A stretch of 64,000 nucleotides of DNA from Streptomyces mirabilis (GTDB lineage Bacteria > Actinomycetota > Actinomycetes > Streptomycetales > Streptomycetaceae). Numbering within the stretch: position 1 is the stretch's first letter; every line of letters starts with the position of its first letter. This document shows, one piece after another, positions 42,837-50,653 of the stretch. Under the pieces are notes generated by a model. That model saw nothing but the letters and a program-made list of their open reading frames with translations. It made no database searches and was not told the origin of the DNA. Position numbers and translations under genes: made by a program. The DNA lies in the NCBI RefSeq assembly GCF_018310535.1, contig NZ_CP074102.1:8432001-8496000 (forward strand), written 5' to 3'.

Positions 42837-43387
42837 CGCCAGCGGATCGCTGACCTGCGCACACAGCAGCCATCGATGCCGCGTTGGAGTCGTTGGCCCG
42901 GGAATGGTCCGGATCTTGATCGATGCGGACCTGGGACTGCGGCTTGGCTTGGATAGGCCTTCGCCTCGTTCCTTGATCGGTGGTCGGCGCCCATGACGGA
43001 GCCTTTGCCGGGGCGGCTGCCCGGCGGCATGCAACGGACGGGCCTGTGGCAACCGCTCGCACTCCTGGCCAGGCAGTGGTACCAGCCAATACCGCCCTGC
43101 ATGCTGCTGGCGCAGGGCGAGCTACTTCGTCGTCGCCGACTCCGGCTGCTGAATCGGCAAGGGCCACCATGCCTGCGTCGGTCAGGATCAGCTGGCGCAG
43201 GCGACGCCCGGCGACGGCTCCGGCTTCGTCGACTCCGCTTCGAGCCCGTGCCGCCGCCGACGCGTCGTCGGGCCCGGCGAGTGACCTCTGCTGGGTTGGA
43301 CGAGACAGAAGCAAGGCGGGAGCTTCTTTGCGTTTCGCTTGTTTTGTGCCGGTGCCCGTTCGCCGCACAGCTGATGGGCGACGGGGA
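42837..43387. other. Gene-free stretch downstream of the orphan binding protein
   Basis: About 550 bases with no supportable gene. A GGTCCGGATCTTG segment near 42910 matches one near 3888. The place where the permease and ATPase genes of the binding protein at 43388 would be expected is occupied by this decayed DNA. Confidence 0.45.
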
Positions 43388-44536
43388 TCATCCCAGCTGG
43401 CCGGAGACGGCCTTCGCCCAGCCCTGGGTGACCGTCTCCTTCGCCTTCTCCAGTTGCGCGTCTGTCGGGAACTGCGGCGTTCCCTCAACCGTCGGCAGTC
43501 GAGCAGCGGCGGCCTTGTCGAGGGTGCCGTCCTGCCTCATGGCGTCCATGAGTACCGGGCGGGCATAGGCGCGCAGCCGGAGGTTCTGGCCCTCCGGGCT
43601 GAAGAGGTACTCATGCCACAGGCGGGCAGCCGCCGGGTGTGGGGCGTTCTTGTTGATCGCCAGCGCGAAATACTGGGCGAAGCTGCCGTCGAAGGGGATC
43701 GCGACCTGCCAGTTCACGCCCTTGTCGCGGAGTTGGTCGGCGTAGTGGAGGTTGATGTAGTCCCAGTTGATGCTGATGGGTGTCCGACCGCTCGCGACCG
43801 TCACCGAGTTGGAATTGAGAGGGTTGAAGTTGCCGCGATTATTGAGTTCGGCGAAGAAGTCGAGACCGGGCCGGACGTCGTCGAACGACCCGTTGTTCGC
43901 CAGCGCGGCCGCGTAGACACTGGCGAAGGCGGTGGCCGAACGGGGCGGGTCGCCTTCGAGTGCGACCTTGCCCCTGTAACCGGGCTTCAGCAGATCGGCG
44001 AAGGTCTCCGGACAGGGTTTGACCCGGTTGGCGTCGCAGCCGATGGAGATGTAGCCCCCGTAGTTGTCGGACCAGCGGGCCTTCGAGTCCTTCTCATTAT
44101 CGGGAATCAAATCGTAAGCGGCTACCTTGTACGGCGCGAGAAGATTCTGCGCCGCTGCTTTCCGTGCGAACGTATCGCCCACGTCGATCACGTCGGGCGC
44201 TGTCGGCCGGTTCCCCCGCTTGCTCAGGACGTCGATCTCGTCCTCGCTGTGGCCCAGCGGATCCTCGACGGTGACCTTGATCCCGTACTTCTTCTCGAAA
44301 CCGTTGATCAGGCCGCCGTAGTTGGCCCAGTCACGCGGCAGCGCGATCGCTCTGAGTGTGCCCTCGTGTTTCGCTGCGGCGATCAGTGCGCGCATGCCGC
44401 CCATGCTCCCGGCGGACGTGGCCACCGACGGCTTCGCGAGGTTGGCGGTAGGTGCGTTCTCGCAAGCGCTCAGGCCCAGTGCCACGAGAGCGAGGCAGCC
44501 GAAGACCGACGCTGCTCGGGCACACGGTGTAGTCAC
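43388..44536 (-). CDS. Orphan ABC substrate-binding lipoprotein (Fe3+/polyamine PotD-AfuA type)
   Basis: A 382-residue extracellular binding lipoprotein. The signal ends LALVALGLSAC, a clear lipobox. The mature part has LRAIALPRDWANYGGLINGF, KYGIKVTVEDPLGHSEDEID, RWSDNYGGYISIGCDANRV and FADLLKPGYRGKVALEGDPP, as in spermidine/putrescine and iron-type binding proteins. GTG at 44536 lies six bases after GGGAG. No permease or ATPase is nearby, which is unusual; the rest of the operon seems deleted, or the protein serves a distant transporter. Its 300-base leader is rich in inverted repeats. Confidence 0.88.
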   Translation of the reverse strand: MTTPCARAASVFGCLALVALGLSACENAPTANLAKPSVATSAGSMGGMRALIAAAKHEGTLRAIALPRDWANYGGLINGFEKKYGIKVTVEDPLGHSEDEIDVLSKRGNRPTAPDVIDVGDTFARKAAAQNLLAPYKVAAYDLIPDNEKDSKARWSDNYGGYISIGCDANRVKPCPETFADLLKPGYRGKVALEGDPPRSATAFASVYAAALANNGSFDDVRPGLDFFAELNNRGNFNPLNSNSVTVASGRTPISINWDYINLHYADQLRDKGVNWQVAIPFDGSFAQYFALAINKNAPHPAAARLWHEYLFSPEGQNLRLRAYARPVLMDAMRQDGTLDKAAAARLPTVEGTPQFPTDAQLEKAKETVTQGWAKAVSGQLG

Positions 44537-44560
44537 GGCTGCTCCCGGACGTAGGGGGAC

Positions 44561-44591
44561 GAGGTGGTCACCTCGACCGGCTGCCGGCAGC
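44561..44591. promoter_or_regulatory. Two palindromes just upstream of the binding-protein gene
   Basis: GAGGTG-GT-CACCTC (44561-44574) and GCTGCCGGCAGC (44580-44591) are perfect palindromes, 25-55 bases before the start codon at 44536. They could be operators or a leader stem that hides the start. Confidence 0.5.
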
Positions 44592-44723
44592 GCCACTCGG
44601 TCCGGAGTGGCGGGCCTCCCGCTGTGCCTCCCGGCTTCCTCGGCTCCATGGCGCCGAGGAAGTGGTCATCGAGGCCAGGGTACCCGGCAGCCTCGATGGC
44701 GGAATGCCGCCCGGGAGGCCCGC
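44591..44723. other. Multi-stem structured element
   Basis: A 12-bp outer stem joins GCGGGCCTCCCG (44610-44621) to CGGGAGGCCCGC (44712-44723). Inside lie a 10-bp hairpin (44635-44644 with 44653-44662), a 9-bp hairpin (44667-44675 with 44690-44698) and a 5-bp hairpin (44698-44702 with 44707-44711). Outside is an 8-bp hairpin at 44591-44612 that overlaps the outer stem by three bases. A second segment, GCCTCCCGG at 44626-44634, can compete for the same 3' partner. Such alternative pairing resembles an attenuator or structured RNA. Confidence 0.55.
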
Positions 44724-44836
44724 GATCACCGTCTTTTCCCTGGCACTCGGCTTCTCCGTACGCCCCGGGCCCTCGCCGCGCCCCAGCCGGCACGCGGCGT
44801 GCGCGACGGTGGAGGGGCGGGACGTACCGGCTCACC

Positions 44837-47668
44837 TCACAGTGCGGTGTCGTCCCATTGGTCGAGCAGGAGCTCGCCGAGTCCTTCCGCCTCCGGCGCG
44901 GCGTCGTGGTGCAGAGACTGTTCGGCCCAGATGACCTTGCCGGTGGTCGTGTAGCGGGTCCCCCAGCGTTCGGTGAAGCGGGCGACCAGGAAGAGTCCGC
45001 GGCCGCCTTCGTCGGTGACCTTCGCCCAGCGCAGCCGCGGCGAGGTGCTGCTGCCGTCGGCGACCTCGAAGATCAGGGTGCCCGCATCGGGGCTGCCGAT
45101 AGGCTCCGTGCGGAGCAGCCGCACGGCGATGGGCTCGGCGCCGTAGCGGATGGCGTTGGTGATCAGCTCGCTGAGGATGAGTTCGGCGGTGAAGGCGACC
45201 TGCTCCAGCCCCCACTCCGCCAGCCGACGGGCGCAGGCGGTGCGCACGGGGGCCACCGCCGCCGGGTCACGGGGCACCTCCCACTCCGCGACCTGACCCG
45301 GTCCGAGCCGGCGCGTGCGGGCCACCAGCAGCGCGATGTCATCCCGGGGCCGGTCGGACAGCATGGCCTCCATCACCGCCGCGCAGGTGGCCTCCGGCGT
45401 GCGATCGGGCCCTGTCAGAGCATCGCGCAGGGCCTCCAGGCCGGCGTCCAGGTCCCGGGTACGGTCCTCGATCAGCCCGTCGGTGTAGAGCACCAGTCGG
45501 GAATCCTCGGGCACGGTGAACTCGGCGGTCTCGACAGGCAGGCCGGCTCCGAGTCCCAGTGGCGGGGAGACGGGCAGCTGAGGGAAGTCGACGGTCCCGT
45601 CGGGCCGGACCACCGCCGGTCCCGGGTGGCCGGCGGTGGCGATGGCCAGTCGCCCGGAGGTGGGGTCGTAGACGGCGTACTGGCAGGTCGCCCCAGTGAT
45701 CACCCCCTGCCAGTCCTCCGCTGCGGTGACCTCCTCGGCGTCGATCTGCGCCACCAGCTCGTCCATCCGGCCCAGCAGCTCCTCCACGGGCATCTCCAGG
45801 CTGGCGAAGTTGTGCACGGCGGTGCGCAGCCGACCCATCGTCGCCGCGGCGTGCAGACCGTGGCCGACGACATCGCCCACGACCAGCGCCACCCGGGTAC
45901 CGGACAGCGGGATGACGTCGAACCAGTCCCCGCCCACCCCGGCCTGGGCCGGCAGATAGCGGTAGGCGACCTCGAGGGCGGACTGCTCGGGCAGCGCGCG
46001 GGGCAGCAGGCTGTGCTGCAGGGTGACGGCCATGGCGTGTTCGCGGGTGTAGCGGCGGGCGTTGTCGATGCACACCGCTGCCCGGGCTGCCAGCTCCTCG
46101 GCGAAGAACACGTCCTCGTCCTCGAACGACGGGGAGCCCCTCGCGCGCCAGAAGCCCACCACGCCCAGCACCCCGCCGCGGGCGCGGAGGGGCGCCACGA
46201 GCATGGAGTGGATGCCGTGATCGAGGATCCGCCGGGCACCTTCGGGCTGCTGGGACCGCCAGGCGCCGGAGGCGCTCAGGTCCCCGAGCAGGACCGGGCG
46301 GCCCTCGGCCATCGCCGTGGAGACGGGGTGGGCCGGGACGAACCGGATCAGCTCGCGGACGGGGTGGAGGGGATGGCCCGCGTCGAGACCGGCGACAGCG
46401 CTGCGGCGCAGCTCGGTGATCCCGGCGGGCGCACCGGAGGTCTCCTCGCCGCGCAGGACCGGGTCCAGCAGATCGACCGTGACGACGTCGGCGAACCGGG
46501 TCACCGCCACCTCGGCCAGTTCCTCGGCCGTGCGCTTCACATCGAGCGTGGTGCCGATCCGCAGTCCGGCGTCGTAGAGCGACTGCAACCGTTCGCGCGC
46601 CACCTCCGCCCGGCCGGAGAGGGCCCGCAGCTCGGTGGTGTCCCGGAGCGTGACCACGCTGCCGGCCGGTCCGTGAGGTGTGGTGAGCCGCTTGCTGACC
46701 GCGAGCAGCCGGTCGGCCGCCAGGTACACCTCGTCGGTGGCGGGGCGGTCGGAGGCCAGCAGCCTGGCGAAGTCCTCGTCCAGCCCCAGATCGGTGATGT
46801 GCCGCCGCTCCGCGTCCGCCGGCAGGTCCAGAAGCCGTCGTGCCTCGTCGTTGGCCAGCAGCAGCCGGCTGTCACCGCCGACGATCAGCACTCCTTCCCG
46901 CACCGCGTGCAGCACCGCGTCGTGGTGCTCGTACATCTGGGTCATCTCGGTCGGTCCCAGGTCGTGGGTCTGCCGCCGCAACCGCCGGCTCACCAGGCCC
47001 GACCCGCCTGCGGCGACGACCAGGGCCGTGGCGGCGCCGCCGAGGAGGAACGGTAGCTGCCGGTTCACGTTGTGCTGCACCCTCTCGACCGTGACGGGCA
47101 CGGAGACGATGGCGATGACCGAACCGTCGGGCCCCCTGACGGGCACCGCCGAGATCACGGAGAGCCCAAGTGAGCCCTTGAACTTACTCGTGAACGGCTT
47201 GCCGGTCGCCGCCGCCGCGTAAGGCCCGATGACGCGTTTCCCGATCTGACGCGGGTCGCTGTGGGCGAGGGTGATCCCGTTCAGCCCGTACACGATGACG
47301 GCGTCGACGCCTGCGGCCTTCTGGGCCGCCTCGGCGGGCGGCTGCAGCACCGCGGTCGGGTTCGCGCTGTTCAGTGCCGCCACGATCCCCGGGGAGTTCG
47401 CGAAGGTCTGCGCCACGCTGAGCGTCCGGTGGCGGGCGTCCGCCATCACGTCGCGTTGAGCCTGCACAACGAGCGCCACCAGGGCGGCGGCGACGAGCAG
47501 CATCACAACCGCCAGCTGGAGCAGGAAGACCTGGCCCGCGAGGCTGTGCACGCTCAGCAGCGAACCCGACCGCCACGCCCCTTCCGCCTGACGTGGCCGA
47601 CCGGGCTGATGAGTCCTCATGGACGCATCAGGCGCATTTTGCCCGGACTGACCTGAAACTCCGCTCAT
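44837..47668 (-). CDS. SpoIIE-type PP2C phosphatase with sensor, PAS, GAF and HATPase domains
   Basis: A 943-residue membrane signalling protein. A first helix at about 46-68 (VFLLQLAVVMLLVAAALVAL) and a second near 205-225 flank an extracellular Cache-like sensor. Then come a PAS region (HAVREGVLIVGGDSRLLLAN), a GAF domain (ILDHGIHSMLVAPLRARGGV), the SpoIIE phosphatase (GGDWFDVIPL, VGDVVGHGLHAAATMGRLR, LVLYTDGLIE, RDDIALLVAR) and a C-terminal RsbW-like ATPase (LILSELITNAIRYG, DEGGRGLFLV). It should dephosphorylate an anti-sigma antagonist and may also bind or phosphorylate a partner, controlling a sigma factor elsewhere. No anti-sigma partner is adjacent. Confidence 0.93.
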   Translation of the reverse strand: MSGVSGQSGQNAPDASMRTHQPGRPRQAEGAWRSGSLLSVHSLAGQVFLLQLAVVMLLVAAALVALVVQAQRDVMADARHRTLSVAQTFANSPGIVAALNSANPTAVLQPPAEAAQKAAGVDAVIVYGLNGITLAHSDPRQIGKRVIGPYAAAATGKPFTSKFKGSLGLSVISAVPVRGPDGSVIAIVSVPVTVERVQHNVNRQLPFLLGGAATALVVAAGGSGLVSRRLRRQTHDLGPTEMTQMYEHHDAVLHAVREGVLIVGGDSRLLLANDEARRLLDLPADAERRHITDLGLDEDFARLLASDRPATDEVYLAADRLLAVSKRLTTPHGPAGSVVTLRDTTELRALSGRAEVARERLQSLYDAGLRIGTTLDVKRTAEELAEVAVTRFADVVTVDLLDPVLRGEETSGAPAGITELRRSAVAGLDAGHPLHPVRELIRFVPAHPVSTAMAEGRPVLLGDLSASGAWRSQQPEGARRILDHGIHSMLVAPLRARGGVLGVVGFWRARGSPSFEDEDVFFAEELAARAAVCIDNARRYTREHAMAVTLQHSLLPRALPEQSALEVAYRYLPAQAGVGGDWFDVIPLSGTRVALVVGDVVGHGLHAAATMGRLRTAVHNFASLEMPVEELLGRMDELVAQIDAEEVTAAEDWQGVITGATCQYAVYDPTSGRLAIATAGHPGPAVVRPDGTVDFPQLPVSPPLGLGAGLPVETAEFTVPEDSRLVLYTDGLIEDRTRDLDAGLEALRDALTGPDRTPEATCAAVMEAMLSDRPRDDIALLVARTRRLGPGQVAEWEVPRDPAAVAPVRTACARRLAEWGLEQVAFTAELILSELITNAIRYGAEPIAVRLLRTEPIGSPDAGTLIFEVADGSSTSPRLRWAKVTDEGGRGLFLVARFTERWGTRYTTTGKVIWAEQSLHHDAAPEAEGLGELLLDQWDDTAL

Positions 47669-47934
47669 ATACCCTTTCTATCGTTTATGGCTGGCCGACG
47701 ACGAAGCGACCGGGACGGACTGGTCCGCTCAGGGACGGCGACGAGCGCATGTGCCCTGCCGGGTGCCCGCGGTCACGCACAGCCCCTGAGGTCCGGTTCG
47801 AGCCCACAGGGCGACGTCATTCGGCACCAGCACCGGCGGAGTGTGTGTCGCGTGGGGATGAGCCGCACCCACGTGATCCACTTTTCGTCGGGCGCGAGTT
47901 CGTAAATGCCCTTACCGGGCCCTGGCCACTCCAG
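47669..47934. other. Intergenic region upstream of the phosphatase
   Basis: These 266 bases should hold the phosphatase promoter. I see no firm motif. Confidence 0.4.
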
Positions 47935-48132
47935 ATGTGGGCCGACCCGTTCATGAGCCAGGTCATGTCCGACGTGATCAACCGCATCTTCTCTGCGGGA
48001 CTGGACCTTGCCGGTGCCCTGTCGCGCGCCACCGACAAGGCCGTCGCGCAGCGCGTGCAGGCCGGCATGGACAAGCTCGACCGGGCGATCAGCTCGATCC
48101 AGTCAGCTGCACTGGACCGCCTCTTGAGTTGA
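47935..48132 (+). CDS. Small helical hypothetical protein (65 aa)
   Basis: ATG 47935 opens a 65-codon frame with almost uniform G/C third bases. The protein (FMSQVMSDVINRIFSAGLDL then TDKAVAQRVQAGMDKLDRAI) is amphipathic and helical without a signal or membrane segment. It is divergent from the phosphatase gene, about 270 bases away. No family is recognised, but codon bias makes it likely to be a real gene. Confidence 0.5.
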   Translation: MWADPFMSQVMSDVINRIFSAGLDLAGALSRATDKAVAQRVQAGMDKLDRAISSIQSAALDRLLS

Positions 48133-49281
48133 AGAGCGGTCGTTGAGCAGACCGTCACGTGCCGGCCTCACCCATTGGTCCGAATGGGCTCGTCGTCACG
48201 CCGGTGCTGAGTGATACAAGATCGACCGACTCATCTGTGTGGCGGTTCGGAGCAGCCAACTGGAGTGGTTATGGCGTCTTCTGATGGGTCCAACGCGAGC
48301 GGCTTCAACGGGGCGTGCTGTGGAGGCGGTTGATGAAGAACGAGCGTCTTGATCTGGCCCGGTTGTGTCCCGATTCCGCATGCTTGAGGCCGCTCGCGAG
48401 GAGGCCGTACTCCTGGGGCCAGGCGACCGTGGGTGCCGTTCGGTACAGGCGCCAAGGCCGACTCCACTTCTGACGTGCGGCGCCCCCGCCGGGCGCCGCC
48501 GATCTCCTGGGCCGACGAATCCCTTCCCCGCCGACGCGCGACAGAGGTCGGAAATGCTCTGTCCACCCTTCAGGACTGCAGCTAATTCGTTCTTGCGCTC
48601 GATCAACTTGAAGGTGTGCGCCGATGCCTTCAGCGGCGTGCCCGGTGGCAGTTGCTCTACCGATCCCATCGCGTGACAGGCGGCGTGCCCATCCGGTGAC
48701 GACTACAGCACCTCTCCAACGCGAAAACGCGGGTCGAAAACTTCCGCTGGTGACACCTATCCTGCGGCGACACACTCCGGGTGCGGTCGAAGGCGTATGC
48801 CTGGCGCCTTGCCGTTGGCCGTCTCCGATGCGGACCCTGGGGCTCACTGTGCCGCCTCGGACGAACAACCCGCGGATTCCGTGAGACACCAACTGGCTCA
48901 GGCACACCGACAGGTCACATAACGCCGTCGAGGACGGCCCCGGCCGGGAGGTGGTGGCCGGCGGTGAGGTCTCCCCATGCGGCGGTGACGTCGCGTCAGG
49001 AGCGGGCCTGCAGCCGGACCCCGTCGTCGCCCTGCCACCTGATCATTCTGTGGCTGGCGTTCTCCAGACTGAGCCATGTCTCATGAGGCATGTGTGCGCA
49101 GTTTCATCGGGGGTTCGCTCTGAACCCTTGTTCGACGCTTCCGGCGTGCCGGTGGGTGTGTCGCTCCTGGGGTGGGGGAGGCCGGTATGCCACTCGGCCC
49201 GCTGCGCCAAGAACCCATGCGGGCAGGGGCGCCGTGGGCCTCGGCTCCTGCGGCGGGCGGAAGAGCTGACATGTACCGACG
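48133..49281. other. Long region without a recognisable gene
   Basis: More than 1.1 kb with only low-quality frames. One minus-strand piece near 48545-48669 (TPLKASAHTFKLIERKNELA) looks protein-like, then breaks up. The rest shows mixed codon character. It is probably decayed coding DNA; no IS ends were found. Confidence 0.4.
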
Positions 49282-49746
49282 TCAGGATCCGGCAGCGGAC
49301 ACGTGGCGAGCCAACTCGGTGGCCAGGCGTCGCATGACCGTGCGGTTGGCGCGTCGTATCGTGGCCCGGACGACGAGTGCCAGTAGGCGGTCGGCGAGCG
49401 GGGTGCGCGCCCAGGCGTACGTGAACGACACCTGACTCCCGCCGGTCCCCAGCGGCTTGATGGCGTAGGTGCCGTGGGCCAGGCGTCGGCCGGCGGCACT
49501 GACGTTCCGTTCGACGATGCGCCGTGGCGGGTCGGCCTCGACGACCTCGATGGTGACGTCGGTCTTCGCGCCGCCCAGCGCGGCTGTGACCGTGGCGCAC
49601 GATCCGACGCCACGGCCTGGGCCGCTGTAGCGCCAGTCGGTCAGGTAGTGGTTGGTGAATCGCTCGTGGTGAGCCATGACATCGAGGAAGTCGTAGACCT
49701 GCTCGGGCGTCTGCGGTACGTCGATCGACACGGTGACAGACTTCAT
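49282..49746 (-). CDS. SRPBCC-family protein (polyketide cyclase/START-like)
   Basis: A 154-residue ligand-binding helix-grip protein: MKSVTVSIDVPQTPEQVYDF, LDVMAHHERFTNHYLTDWRY, VTIEVVEADPPRRIVERNVS, and a strand YAIKPLGTGGSQVSFTYAW. The family binds lipids or aromatics or forms immunity-like partners. The start codon at 49746 has no ribosome site upstream; it follows GTACC-type operator sequence directly, so the mRNA may be leaderless. It is divergent from a TetR gene, sharing two operators. Confidence 0.85.
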   Translation of the reverse strand: MKSVTVSIDVPQTPEQVYDFLDVMAHHERFTNHYLTDWRYSGPGRGVGSCATVTAALGGAKTDVTIEVVEADPPRRIVERNVSAAGRRLAHGTYAIKPLGTGGSQVSFTYAWARTPLADRLLALVVRATIRRANRTVMRRLATELARHVSAAGS

Positions 49747-49761
49747 GTACCACACGGTACA
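49746..49761. promoter_or_regulatory. Predicted TetR operator, site A
   Basis: TGTACC-acac-GGTACA is a 16-bp dyad whose first base is also the first base of the SRPBCC start codon. It is the sister of site B, 23 bases away centre to centre. Confidence 0.7.
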
Positions 49762-49768
49762 CAGGGCA

Positions 49769-49784
49769 TGTACCAATTGGTACA
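49769..49784. promoter_or_regulatory. Predicted TetR operator, site B
   Basis: TGTACCAATTGGTACA is a perfect 16-bp palindrome, nine bases before the TetR start codon. Its arms equal those of site A. Confidence 0.75.
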
Positions 49785-49792
49785 CTTCCGAC

Positions 49793-50401
49793 GTGGTGAA
49801 TACGGACGGCTCGCATCCTGAGGGCGGGGCAGCGCCCGGCACGGACGGGGGCCGGCGCGCTGAATTGGTGAACGCGGCCGTCGATTACGTCGCGGCACAC
49901 GGCATCGCGGACCTGAGCCTGCGTGGCCTGGGCGCTGCGATCGGCGTCAGTCACCGCATGCTGATCCACTATTTCGGCTCCAAGGAACACCTGTTCGTCG
50001 AGATCGTCCGGACGTCGGAGCAGCGCCAGCGTGATCTGCTGTCCCGGCTGCGCCTGGAGCCCGGTCTCTCGCCCGCGGATGCTGCGCGGCTCCTCTGGCA
50101 GCAGCTGACGGACCCTCGGCTGGCCGGTCAGGAGCGGCTCTTCTTCGAAATCTACGGGCACGCGCTGCGGGGCCGCCCCGAGGCTGCCCCGGTCCTCGCA
50201 GGGCTCGTGAACGACTGGCTGGAGCCGCTCGTGGCCGCCGAGGTCGCCGCAGGGGTGGACCCTGCCATGGCCCGGAACCGCGCCAGGCTGGGACTGGCCA
50301 CCGTCCGCGGTCTGCTGCTCGATCTGCTCGCCACCGGTGACCGCGCCGGCGTCGACGCGGCGATGGAGGACTTCCTCCGGCTGTATTACGGCTCGAAGTG
50401 A
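49793..50401 (+). CDS. TetR-family transcriptional regulator
   Basis: A 202-residue repressor. The HTH reads RRAELVNAAVDYVAAHGIAD, LSLRGLGAAIGVSHRMLIHY and FGSKEHLFVEIV. The C-terminal ligand domain has RLFFEIYGHALRG and a last helix MEDFLRLYYG. GTG at 49793 (or 49796) starts right after the palindrome. The divergent SRPBCC gene and shared operators make autoregulation and control of that gene likely. Confidence 0.92.
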   Translation: MVNTDGSHPEGGAAPGTDGGRRAELVNAAVDYVAAHGIADLSLRGLGAAIGVSHRMLIHYFGSKEHLFVEIVRTSEQRQRDLLSRLRLEPGLSPADAARLLWQQLTDPRLAGQERLFFEIYGHALRGRPEAAPVLAGLVNDWLEPLVAAEVAAGVDPAMARNRARLGLATVRGLLLDLLATGDRAGVDAAMEDFLRLYYGSK

Positions 50402-50570
50402 CGGAGTCGCCGATCAGGCCAAGCAGATGGGCCGGACATGGATGCATGCCCGGCGCAACGGCCGTGCCGTCAATCGGTCACCGGGATCCCAGAGTGTTCA
50501 ACGCAGCGTTCGAGCAACGGCATGGGGTTCCGTCTTGGAGGAGCGGCGCGAGTGGTACGTCTGGCACGCG

Positions 50571-50606
50571 TGTCACCCCGCGGCCTTGTCAGGCCGCGGG
50601 GTGACA
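50571..50606. terminator. 16-bp perfect hairpin, bidirectional terminator
   Basis: TGTCACCCCGCGGCCT at 50571-50586 pairs with its exact complement at 50591-50606 around a TGTC loop. It stands between the convergent TetR and collagenase genes, 48 bases past the latter's stop. Confidence 0.85.
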
Positions 50607-50653
50607 GGGAGAGGCAGGGGCAGGGGGCGGCTGGCTCAGCCGTCAGCGCTCGG

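Larger units (their letters stand above)
44537..44836. other. Structured intergenic leader, no gene
   Basis: The 300 bases between the phosphatase stop and the binding-protein start contain no gene, but an unusual density of inverted repeats, listed separately. Confidence 0.6.

Noticed and set aside
42980..44554. 524-codon plus-strand frame opposite the binding protein
   Set aside because: The minus strand carries a clear lipoprotein with lipobox; the plus frame has no family features.
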